Origin: Pegoplata infirma
Lineage: Eukaryota > Arthropoda > Insecta > Diptera > Anthomyiidae
DNA: 64,000 nt
NCBI GenBank assembly: GCA_963921195.1
Contig: OY992536.1
Location: 113,672,778 to 113,736,777, forward strand
Direction of reading: 5' to 3'
Part shown: piece after piece, positions 11,572-22,125 of the stretch
Layout: each line of letters opens with the position of its first letter
Numbering within the stretch: the stretch's first letter is position 1
Notes under the pieces: model-generated
What the model was told of the DNA's origin: nothing
Seen by the model: the letters and a program-made list of their open reading frames with translations, nothing else
The model's database searches: none
Program-made: the position numbers and the translations under genes

Positions 11572-13160
11572 AAAATTATAGTCGGTCAAGACCGACCATA
11601 TAATACCGGAAAATGGGTCCCAAGTTCAAACATGGACTGATTAGATCTATATCTTGTCAAATCTTTAATAAGTGTAAAACACACTCACAAATCAAATTTG
11701 AGTGAAATAGGCTTCTTTCTGTTGACAATAAACCGCTTTAACTGAATATCGGGCAAAATTTTCACATGGGGCGGGCCTAAATCCAAAAATGGTCCGATGA
11801 TAATCAGTTTTTATAAGGTTCTTAATGAATGCGTTAAACATACACAAACCGAATTTTAATTGAATATTTTCTATTTTCATGAAATTTGAGAGATTTATGT
11901 GAAAATCGGGAAGGTGGTTTGTATTAGGGGCAACAAGAAGAACCGGTCCGATTTCTTTAAAATTCGGAATGGTGATTTGTGTAGATAAAACATGATTACC
12001 TGCCAAATTTCGAAAAGATACATATTATAATGCGGTTATTAGAGTCCTTTGAGCCAAAACTAAAGAGGACCTTTGTTTGGGCCAAAAGAGGCTTAAGTTT
12101 CAAATTTCAAGTCAATTGATTAAAAATTGCGACCTGTATCGTGTTTACAACGTTTACATGGACAGACGGACGGACGGACATCGCTAAATCGACTCAAAAA
12201 GTGATTCTAAGTCGATCGGTATACTTAAAAGTGGGTGTAGGACCAATATTTCGGGTAGTTACAAACATCAGCACTAACTTATTATACCCTGTACACTCAA
12301 AATAATACATTAGTAGATTTACTAGTTTTTTTGCTAATGCTGGTTAGCTAACTTTTAGCAAATTTTTAGTTGAGATTAGCATGTTAGCAAAAATATCTTG
12401 TAAACTTCATTTAGCGTATTAGCAATTTTGAACAAAATTTGAACTAATTTTTCTTGCTATTTTTTCAAAATTTGAACTAATTTTTCTTGCTAAATTTAAA
12501 ATTGAGTTGACCAAATTTTTACAAGCTTTTTTGCTAATATATTAGCAAAAATAAATGGTAAATTTTTTTTTATTTTCAGAAAACCTAAAATGGCGTTATC
12601 TCGGAAACTAAGCCAGATAGAGCAAAATGGAGGCCATTTTTGGTTCTCGGGCTCTCCATAGTATCGCCGGTCCTCTTCACATGTGTGGACCCTAATGGGT
12701 CCTAACTTTGGATCTAAAAAAGTTAGCATTCATAACAAGACCGCAAAATAATCAAAAGCTCTCCGAGTAATATTTTTGAAGTTATCGAGTTTTGTAATTC
12801 TCAAAACCCCGGTGGTCCCCTAAAATCACGTATCTCAAAAACTAAGCAAGGTAGAGCGAAACGGACACAAATTTTAGATCAAAAACTATGACGACTTTTA
12901 AGGAACCCAACTAGGTCTAGACCCATCGGGGTCTGGACCTATCAGGTCCGAACCCAATGGGGTCCTCAAATGTGTATGAACTAAGTTGAAATAAAAAAAA
13001 TTTCAGTTAACTAATTTTTGGCAAAACATTTTTGCTAACTTTACCAAAAAAATTGTGGGTTCAAAATCAGCAAATTTTCTTGTAGGTTTACAAGCTTTTT
13101 TTGCTAACATTACAGTTTTTTTTTGAGTGTACCACAGTGTGGTGTAAGGTATAAAAATTG
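11572..13160 (-). mobile_element. DINE-1/INE-1-like element, split by a CACTCAAAA element
   Basis: Positions 12158-12180 hold a GACAGACGGACGG tetranucleotide tract (GTCY on the other strand). It is followed by ATCGCTAAATCGACTC, a GGACCAATATTTCGGGTAGTTAC block and TATTATACCCTG. This is the layout of dipteran DINE-1/mini-me Helentron derivatives. The terminal hairpin (ACCCTGTACCAC / GTGGTGTAAGGT) is interrupted by 12294-13129. A similar element lies at 50111-50640. Non-coding. Confidence 0.6.
12294..13129. mobile_element. CACTCAAAA-ended TA element, copy 2
   Basis: Ends CACTCAAAATAAT and TTTTTTTTGAGTG are flanked by TA. The interior is the inverse of copy 1 (1676-3064) but lacks the 2306-2871 insert. 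It contains repeated AGCAAAAA and GAACTAATTTTTCTTGC words. Confidence 0.75.
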
Positions 13161-13224
13161 TGCGAATGGAACGCCAGCTTATACACATGATTACTATTAT
13201 TCTTTACATTACATTACATCAGAT

Positions 13225-13600
13225 TTTTGAGAAATATGAAATACAAAATATCGCGTTTTCGGACATATTTGACAATTCATATTGAATGAACCCGATGTGC
13301 TGACGACTTAAAAATAAGTCAAGGGCAAAGCTTAAACATTTCTCTTTAAAATGTATGACTCATTTGATCGGTGGCTTTAACCAAAAAAAAAAAACACGTT
13401 TTTTTCGATAAGACATCATTGAAAGACAATTGGTCATAAGGCGACTGATCTAATGAGTTCTGCATCTTAAAGAGTAATGTTTAAGCTTAACCCTCGACTT
13501 ATTTTGAAGTCGCCATCTCATCGAGCTCATCCGCTATGAGTTTGCAAAAATGTCCAAAACGGCGATTTTTTTGAACTTTGACCTCAATTTTCTCAAAAAC
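13225..13600. repeat. Inverted duplication
   Basis: The left arm (CAGATTTTTGAGAAATATGA through CATTTGATCGGTGGCTTTAA) is mirrored by the right arm (GACTGATCTAATGAG through CAATTTTCTCAAAAACCTGA), with the centre near 13410. One arm also matches 11275-11540. It looks like a foldback-type non-coding element whose outer ends were not resolved. Confidence 0.55.
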
Positions 13601-13609
13601 CTGAAAAAG

Positions 13610-15334
13610 TTTGAAGACCGGACTTTTGACTACCAGAACTACTGTAATCAAATGTATAGATCGCGGCCTAGTCGCATTGTCGATGTTTAGTATGGATAAA
13701 AGGAAAAACTAAAGGAAATACAAAGATTTTTTGTATTTTCGTATGACCCATTTCAGACATGACCCCAAAGATGATTTAAGGGAAATGTCCACACCCCCTG
13801 ACAACTGCAGATTATGATTGAGGGAATTTTGAAATTTTATATGAAATTGTCCTCAGCTTGGAATATAGAGATGTCTTGGGGATGTCATGTGTGACTCTGC
13901 CATGTCAGCGGGCCGTTACCAAGGATGGCTCATGGACATTGCCAATGGGGAAGTTTTTTTGAGAATTGATTCTAGGGTGAAGTTTTTTTTTTCAAATGTT
14001 CATATTTACGGCCGATTTTACTCAACCTTATAATTTGCTCATGAGAGTATTTTTAGACCCGATGGCATTTGAGTCCAAAAGAACCCTGAGCACCTCAACC
14101 ATTATATATTTTTAATTGCTAATCGTTGATTACCACATACGCTTTAAAACATTAACAATACCAAAAATATTGTACCGCATTTGTAAAGCAATATTTGTCA
14201 CAGTGATAATATGAAAATATTTTACTTTATTCCTAACCATCGCAATGAATGGTGGTGGTACGCTAATTTTCGGTTTTTAATTTTTGTAAAATTAAAAAAA
14301 AAAATACGCACTATTAACAGAAAAATAAAAATTAAAACTATTTAATGAAATAATAAATCGGTAAATTTTGTTCGTAAATAAATTTATTTTATTCTAAAAA
14401 AAAAAAAAAATTGTTTTTTTGTGTGTGCAAGTGAAAAATATAAAACCATACAAAATTTTGCTCATATTCAAGGTTACAATCAAATAGATTCTCAAAAAAA
14501 AAAAAAAATAATAATAAAAATAAAGAAAATCAATTCATACATAGTGCGGTTTATTTTTAAAGAAAGTGAGTGAGTAATAAAAACACGTGTTTGGATTTAT
14601 TTTAAAATGCATTAAAAAAATATAGTAGTATTTATATATTTTGATATTGAATACCGCTTATAAAGCGAATTTCAGTTTTAATCTGTTTTTAAATAAAAAT
14701 TTCTGTTAAAAATTAAAAAAAAAACGCTGAATCGTTAAAATATAAATTACATTTATTAAGATTATTTAAAAAATATTTAAAGATTTTACAAATCTGTAAA
14801 AACTCTGCAAATTGACTGTAGCTGATTGTTTTGCAAAAAATACAGATTTATTTTGCTAAAATACACAATCAAAAAAAAAAAAAGGCTTTGGGAAATTTTA
14901 TTAACTGTTAGGAAAAAAATTTAGTTTATGAACTGTTAAATAGTCCATTTTCCTTAAATGGAATTCCCTAATACATAAAAGAAATTTTACCGCCAAAGAA
15001 ATTTTGCCTAAATATATGAACAAAAAAAGTTTATTTTTAAGACTAATTTCTTAGAATTTAGTTCAAAAATTAAGTTTTAGTTCATCATATTTATCTTCTT
15101 TAATTTGAGGAAGTTTTTTCCACTATTTACATAAGCAAATTTTTCATAACTTGGGAAAAATATAGTTTTACTTTTTTTTGTCATGCTTACTTGTGTAGTT
15201 CACATTTGGTTTATTATAAAACATAAAAAAGTTTGATCTTGTATAACAAAGTCTTAATTTCTTCAATATAAAAATTTAAATATTCCATAAAAATTATATT
15301 TTTAAAATTTTGAAAAACATTAGAAATATTGAAA
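13610..15334. other. AT-rich region with A-runs; element-like stretch near 14866-15190
   Basis: No gene is recognised. Positions 14866-15190 share phrases such as AAATGGAATTCCCTAA, CGCCAAAGAAATTTTGCC and TTTAAGACTAATTTCTTAGA with the CACTGGAAA element at 51888-52895. This suggests another decayed member starting near ACACAATCAAAAAAAA. The rest is poly-A/T and simple sequence. Confidence 0.35.
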
Positions 15335-15396
15335 ACTAGCTGGCCCTGTCCGCGTTGCTGGCCCAAATAAAAGATCAGTGTTATATTTCGTATATT

Positions 15397-15625
15397 GTGG
15401 GGGCCCCCGTAGTCTAGTTGGTAGCGTGCTAGCCTTTCAACGTGGGGGTCGTGGGTTCGATTCCCACCAGAACCCTTGGTTTTTTTCGCTACAACGAGAC
15501 GACGGTCATTGTTACCAGTTCTCGGTTAGGTTGAATTTATTAAAAATGAGTTGTAAATAAATGAAGAGAATAAATAAAAATAATTGATCATGTGATCAAA
15601 ACTATTATATATATTATATTATATA
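15397..15625 (+). mobile_element. tRNA-derived SINE, copy 1
   Basis: A tRNA-like head has an A-box region (GTAGTCTAGTTGG, near 15409) and a perfect T arm, GTGGG-TTCGATT-CCCAC (15451-15467), containing the B box GGTTCGATTCC. It is followed by a tRNA-unrelated body (ACAACGAGACGACGGTCATT, CAGTTCTCGGTTAGGTT) and an AT-rich tail. It is flanked by the perfect 15-base duplication TATATTTCGTATATT (15382-15396 and 15626-15640). The T arm resembles tRNA-Lys, but the anticodon arm is too diverged to assign. Pol III would transcribe such an element, and mobilisation would need a partner LINE. Confidence 0.9.
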
Positions 15626-16518
15626 TATATTTCGTATATTAAAAAAAAAATATTTTAGGAACTAAAAAAATACTATGTCTTCGACTTTGCGAACTGTACA
15701 AATTTAAAACTTATTCAGTATCATTACGAACAACACAATAATAAATTACGCATATCTTTCGTTCGTGAGCTCATTTCTTGAGTTCAAAGAAACCTTTATA
15801 ATTTCCCCAAATTGTCCATTTTTCCGGGACACTTTTCTCATTTATTTTTCCTCAAAAAATCGGTACATTCATTATTAGTTGACATAAGTAGGCGTTAAAA
15901 TTTGTGTGGTAAGTTAAACTTGTTCATATGGTAACAATACCCAAGGATTTTAAATCATTTGTTTCCAGTTTAAGCGGAATCTATTAAGAACTATTTTATT
16001 TTAATTGATCGAATTAAAGTAAAAATTAATTTTAGATAAATTGAAAAAAGTGGGCGAGGACAATTTTTCCTTCCGAACAATTATATGGTTTATTACGAAC
16101 ATCTAAATCAAAAAAATTAGACAAATCAGTCCAGGCGTTCTTAAGTGTTGCAAATTTTAAGGATATTGAATGTGGGCTTTGAAGTTGGGAAGGACAATAA
16201 TTAAATCCTTACTTGGACTATAATGGTCATTAATGAAAAAATTTACCAAATCAGTCGTTCTCCGATTTTAGATGTATTCAAAAAAAGCGGGAGTGTACAA
16301 TTTTTTTCATAAAACCCTTAGTTGCATTATCACCAGTGTTGCCATTTTTTTAAAAGAAAAAAACCTACACATTTAAAAAAAAAAACCCTTTTCTCCCTAC
16401 ATTTTTCCAAAAAAGTCCCTACATTTATCCCTACGTTTTAGCAGCTAAAATTTTTAAAACAAAACAAAATTTTATTCACTTATTTTACATTTAATTTTCA
16501 ATAAAAGTTAAAATACTA

Positions 16519-16646
16519 AGGCTGGATTACTCAATGCTCCGTTATAAAACAACTCTCCGTTAAATTTAACTTTTTCATACAAATTTTGACATAAGGCTCC
16601 GTTAAATTGGCAGTTAGCAGCTAACTTTTCATTGAGTAATCCGCCC
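16519..16646. mobile_element. Short TA-flanked MITE
   Basis: Ends (A)GGCTGGATTACTCAATG and CATTGAGTAATCCGCCC are inverted and flanked by TA. It is 128 bp with central CTCCGTTA words. Non-coding. Confidence 0.7.
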
Positions 16647-16700
16647 TAAAGCGAGTTTTTGATAACCCGGTGAAAAATGAGCATATATGGATACATATAT

Positions 16701-18842
16701 GGGGGTTTTCGTGTCAACTGACACAACTTTTGAAACCGATATCTTCCGATCGGGATGAAATTTGCACCAAGGTTAGTCCTATTGGATAGTAGTTCAGACA
16801 CAATTTTTCAGCGATATTGGTCAAGGACTCTCTGAGTTAGAGGGGGTCGAAATTTGACATTTTGGCCAAAGAGGTGTTTATTCTCATCCATGTAACTTCT
16901 TACCTATTCTCTTTAGCAAAATGTGTCCCAAAGAGTTTAGATAGCTATTTCTTCAGTCTTTCGAAAAAAAATTATAAAAAAAATAAAAAAAAATTTTTGG
17001 ATTTTTTTTCTTAAAAATCTAAAACTTTTTTGACTTTTTCCTCAAATTGGGCCCTTTTTTTTTTTTTTTTTTTTGATTCAAAAGAAAGCTTAGGCCTTTG
17101 CCTTTAAGAGCTATGGGGTCGCTTAGTGGGATGCGAGTGGGATATCTATGAAAAATTTTTTTTTTTAACTTTGGAACACAAAAAACGGTTCTTCAATTTG
17201 CACTATTAGGAGTGGGATAGCTAACCAGTTTTCGATTTCGATCCGCGATACCCTCTAATTTTTATAGGTTCGAAAAAGAAAGCACGAGCCAAAAAATGAG
17301 GGCGGTGGGGTTGGGCCATATGGCTCCTCATCGGGGTCAAAATTGGGCGTAAAGAGGTTAAAATCCTCAAAAAGCCCCACAACTGCCCTAGAACTGCCCG
17401 CGGAGGGGTGCAATGTGAGACCGACCTCTATTAATTTTCTGCCCCCAACATTTTTCTTGAATGTACCTAACCTCTATTTCCACTTCCTAAGGGGGCTCCC
17501 ATACAAAATGACATTTTTATAAAATTTGCTCCTACCGCTCTAACTGTTCATAGGGTGCCCCTAGGGAAGTAAAATATATGACCGACCCCCAATAATTTTT
17601 CATCTCCAACATTTTCTTAGAATATACCTACCCTTTATTTTCAACTCTTAAGGGGGTCCCCATACATTTTTTTTATTTTTTTTATTAGTTTTTAAAAATA
17701 CATGTTTTTATAACGTATGGGAGCCCCTTAAGGAGTGGAGATAGGGTGTTATTATGTTCGTACAAAATGTTGGTAACTAAAAAATAATGGGGGTTGGTCT
17801 TAATTTTTGCCTCTCTAGGAGGCACGGAAGGGGCGGTAGGAGCTGGTTTAATAAAACAAATTTATAAAAAATAAAAGAAATGTATGGGGACCACCTTAAG
17901 GGTTAAAGATACATTGTAGGTGTGTTCGCAAAAAATGTTGGAATTAATAAAATAATGGGGGTCGGTCATACATTTGGCTCCACTTGGGGCACTTTATGGT
18001 AAGTTAAAATGGTAGGATCAAATTTTTTAAAAATGTTTTGTGTGGGAGCCCCCATAGGAAGTGGAAATAGGGGTAAGGTATGTTCAAGAAAAATGTTGGG
18101 GGCAGAAAATTATTGGAGGTTCGTCTCACATTGCACCCTTCCAGGGGCGTTTCTAGGGCAGTTTTGGGGATTTTTGAGGATTTTACCTCTTTACGCCCAA
18201 CTTTGACCCCGATGAGGGGCCATATGGCCCCACCCCACCGCCCTTATTTTTTGGCTCGTGCTTTCTTTTTCGAACCTATAAAAATTAGAGGGTATCGCGG
18301 ATCGAAATCGAAAACTGGTTAGCTATCCCACGCCTAATAGTGCAAATTGAAGAACCGTTTTTTGTGTTCCAAAGTTAAAAAAATAATTTTTTCATAGATA
18401 TCCCACTCGCATCCCACTAAGCGACCCCATAGCTCTTAAAGGCAAAGACCTAAGCTTTCTTTTGAATCAAAAAAAAAAAAAAAAAAAAGGGCCCAATTTG
18501 AGGAAAAAGTCAAAAAAGTTTTAGATTTTAAAGAAAAAAAATCCAAAAATTTTTTTTTATTTTTTTTATAATTTTTTTTCGAAAAACTGAAGAAATAGCT
18601 ATCTAAACTCTTTGGAACACATTTTGCTAAAAACAATAGGTAAGAAGTTACATGGATGAGAATAAACCCCTCTTTGGCCAAAATGTCAAATTTCGACCCC
18701 CTCTAACTCAGAGAGTCCTTGACCGATCTCGCTGAAAAATTGTGTCTGAACTACTATCCAATAGGACTAACCTTGGTGCAAATTTCATCCCGATCGGAAG
18801 ACATCGGTTTCAAAAGTTGTGTCAGTTGACACGAAAACCCCC
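16701..18842. mobile_element. Large palindromic foldback-like element, copy 1
   Basis: It starts GGGGGTTTTCGTGTCAACTG and ends with its inverse. Two arms of about 1 kb pair along their length with a centre near 17,700. Each arm contains diverged modules of about 200 bases with CTAAGGGGGCTCCCATACAA, CTCCTACCGCTCTAACT and ATGACCGACCCCCA. The outer arm has AACTCAGAGAGTCCTTGACC and a T-run paired with an A-run. Open frames in the arms follow from GC-rich modules and have no recognised protein. It inserted into an ATATAT context. Confidence 0.8.
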
Positions 18843-19023
18843 ATATGTAAATATATGGATGCATATATGTAAATATATGAGCATATATGGTCATATATGA
18901 AATTGTATGCAGTCATATATGATCATATTTGCAACATATACGTCCATATACGTAAAATGAGGGCATATGCCCATATATGACATATGTGGACATATATGGA
19001 GCATATATGTCATATATGTTCAT

Positions 19024-19833
19024 TAGGGGTATACGTTTTTTACATTTTTTGCAAATATCAAAATTGGCATAGCACAGTCATATAGGCCATGAAAAACTAT
19101 GAAGAAATATGTTTTCGCTTTTTCGCGGATGTTAAAAAAGTACACGCACCAAACGCGATGAAGTTTTAAATTAATATTTATGTATTTTTTTTTTAATCGC
19201 AAAATGTTGGTATTTTAACTATGATTCCGCTTTAGTCGAGTCCGAAACTAAAACTAAGGTAGGCGGGGAAGGTACCTAGTGGGTACTTTCCACCTCCCCA
19301 ACAACATTGTAACATTCATTTTAATACCAAATTACCAAACTGAGCTTTACCCAATATGTGCCTTTATTTGTGGAAAATGGTTTGACATATGGTTCTCAGA
19401 CCACCGATGGGAAGGGAAGATGACTTTAAATCTCTGGAGCAGTCCCTAACTAGATTTAAAATCGCTCAGAAATGCTTCTTAAGACATTGGGAAAAAGAAT
19501 ATTCAATAATTCCAAGTAATATTTGCGTGGAACGTGCCATTAAGGTGGTCCAGGATATTTGTCCTTTATGTAAATCAGCACAAACTTTAAATCTAAAGTT
19601 TATTTCTTTCAATAAGGAGACATTAGTATTTTTTAAATATTTTTACTTGTTACTTGTTGTTAAATAAAAAATACGTAAATATTGTATTAATAAAAAAAAT
19701 TCTTGAGGACTTTTAGAAAATGCATTTGGTGCGTGTGGTTTTTTTTGCAAAATGATCGTAGAAAGCGATTTTGTTTAATAAAATAATATTGTCTATCACG
19801 TGGTGCTATGCCAAAAATTTGGTTATAGCCCTA
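19024..19833. mobile_element. hAT-type element with TAGGG(G/C)TAT ends
   Basis: Ends TAGGGGTATACG and the inverse of TAGGGCTATAACC are flanked by the perfect 8-bp duplication ATGTTCAT (19016-19023 and 19834-19841). A 92-codon frame at 19389-19667 (with KSLEQSLTRFKIAQKCF) is not recognised and may be a transposase scrap. AAAATTGGCATAGCAC near the left mirrors GTGCTATGCCAAAAATTT near the right. Confidence 0.75.
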
Positions 19834-21081
19834 ATGTTCATATGCCCTCATTTTACGTATATGGACATATATGTTGCAAATATGATCATATATGCCTTCA
19901 TACAGTGCCATATATATTCATATATGCTACATATATGGACATACATGACGCTGTATGAACGCATATATGATCATATTTGTACCATTTTTCACCGGGAAGT
20001 CAATTATATTTGTTTTAAATTTAAACGAAGTTAATACTACAAATTTTGTTCAAATTCTGATAAATTTTTATTAAAACATAAAAGTTGTTTTATTCGAACA
20101 TTTAAATATTAGATTGTGAGTAGGCTTATTCTAGCTCGAGGACATTTTTCCTTTTCTAATTAACATAGAATAATTTTCAAATAATAATAGATAATAAACC
20201 TCAACTACTTAAGGAAAGTAAATTGTTCGGTTTTGATATGAAAATCTGTCAAACTCTGTCAAAAAGCATCAAATTTAAACTGGCTTTACAAAAACGTAAA
20301 AAATCTCTAATGAGGTATTCTGTTCAGAACAGAATTTAAAGTTATTGACACGGCATGTAAACATTTATTATTTCAGATAAATATACAGAAAAAGCTAAAT
20401 TCAAGTTATTTTTTTTTTTGTATTTAAAAACAGCTGAAGATCAAAACATAATCAAACATGTGACACTCAAATTTTCGCAAAAAATTTATATTTTGAAACA
20501 TTTTTTCACCGGTGAACAACTACAGGTCTTAAATAATGTTGCCAATTTTAAAAACAAAATTTTTGGTAATATTTTTTCTTTGTCAAAACGTTTAATATTT
20601 AAAAATATCATTTCTTTTTTAAAAAGTACCTAAATCATTCAAAATACCTACATTTTGATCAAAAAAGAAAATCTGTCCCTTTTTCCCTACGCTATCGTTT
20701 TTTATAAAAAAAACCCTATTTGTAGGGATTTCCCCCTACTATTGGCAACACTGATTATCACGAACGTCAAGAAATACTACTAATAGCCAAATCGGCCCTG
20801 CCTTTCTTCTGTTTTAGATATATCGAATAGAGGCATGAAATTTTTTTTAGTTCCGATTAAACCTAAGTAAGACTATGACGAACATTAAAAACAAAAAGTT
20901 TAGTCAAATCGATCCATCCGTTCTCCGATTTTAAATATATCGAAAAAAGGAAGCGTTAAAGTGTGCTTGATTAATTTGTTTTCCGAAAAAAACCTAAGAC
21001 AAACATTAAAAAAAAATAAGACGAACATTTAAAAAAAAATTACCAACGAACTATTCGTAAAAACCTAAGTTGAATTATGAC

Positions 21082-22117
21082 CAGTGTTGCCATTTTAGCC
21101 ATTTTCCGGCTAGATTTAGCTCCTTTTGAACTCGTTTAGCCGGAGAAAAATGCATTTAGCTCTTAGCCGTTTTTTTAGCCATTTTCGAAATTATTTTAGC
21201 AGTTTTTTAGCCATTTTTGAGTTTTTTAATTTAAAAGTAATTTTTAGTGTTTTTATACTAAAAGAAAGAATAAATTGGTTGTTTTGTTAGTACAGATCAA
21301 GCACAGGCTCCAATTCTATTTAGTCTAAAGGTTTAAGTTAAAAAATGTGGAAGAAATTTTAATTTATAAAAATTACAGACATTTCTGGTATTCCCATACC
21401 GTTTTCAAACACTCCAGTTATAGTGTTATCATAAGTAGGATTTTTAATATCGGTTTGTTTTGTTAGTAGGTATTTGTTTTTCACAAATGTATATGAATTT
21501 TAATTATTTCCAGTCTGGAATCGAACAACGGATATTTTTGTCATATTCATACCATTAACATTATACTAAATCCTAGACGTTTCTCTGTTAAAAATACACT
21601 AACGTTCGAAACTCAACTTAAAGACTGGTAGCTGAATCTTGGCATATATATTTTTGTTTTTCTTCACGTCAGGTTTCAGCGAAGCGGTTCCTGGAGAAAA
21701 AAGTTTTACCTAGAATTCACGTGTTGCAAATGCGCCAACTTCCAAAAGAAAGCCAAAAATAAATATACGCAGTGCAGTGTTTTTTTACTATAAAAAATTA
21801 AATAAAAAAATTTTTCGCACTCAAAAAAAAAAAAATAATAGTTTGCAACAAAAAATTTTACCACATTTTTTTTAAACAAAAATAACTAAAAAAAATTGTT
21901 TTTTGCATTTAAAAAATGGTAGATCATTGGAAACCTGTTTTGAACACTAGATTTTATCTAGAATAAGTCAAAACCGTTCCAAATATATAACATAAGATCT
22001 TTTTATTTAATTTTATGTGTAAAACTTAAACGAAAATTTTAGCCTTTTTTAGCCATTTTTTAGCCGTTTTTTCGAATGAATTTAGCCGTTTTTGACTACC
22101 AAGTTCTGGCAACACTG
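21082..22117. mobile_element. hAT-type element with CAGTGTTGCCA ends and TTTAGCC words, copy 2
   Basis: Ends CAGTGTTGCCATTTTAGCC and the inverse of CAGTGTTGCCAGAAC. It is flanked by the perfect 8-bp duplication ATTATGAC (21074-21081 and 22118-22125). The word TTTTTAGCCATTTTT repeats at both ends in the same orientation. Non-coding. Confidence 0.85.
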
Positions 22118-22125
22118 ATTATGAC

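Larger units (their letters stand above)
16666..19996. mobile_element. CATATATG-rich element with CCCGGTGAAAAATG ends
   Basis: Terminal repeats CCCGGTGAAAAATG and CATTTTTCACCGGG. The sequence next to the ends is packed with CATATATG and ATATGGACATATATG words. Long stretches mirror each other: GATCATATTTGCAACATATA near 18920 against its inverse near 19870. It hosts a 2.1-kb palindrome (16701-18842) and a hAT element (19024-19833). Superfamily unresolved because no clear duplication was seen. Confidence 0.65.
16334..20753. mobile_element. hAT-type element with CAGTGTTGCCA ends, copy 1 (contains nested elements)
   Basis: Ends CAGTGTTGCCA and TTGGCAACACTG are flanked by the 8-bp duplication ATTATCAC (16326-16333 and 20754-20761). 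Words such as TCCCTACATTT and AAACCCT lie near both ends in the same orientation. It hosts a 128-bp TA MITE and the CATATATG element with its own passengers. No transposase frame was found. Confidence 0.85.

Noticed and set aside
15378..15560. 60-codon frame and a possible functional tRNA gene over the SINE head
   Set aside because: The acceptor stem and anticodon arm do not fold as a tRNA, and the SINE body and duplication explain the sequence.
18841..19990. CATATATG array as a satellite or CRISPR-like array
   Set aside because: The words are irregularly spaced, appear in both orientations, and are bounded by CCCGGTGAAAAATG inverted ends, so they belong to a transposable element.
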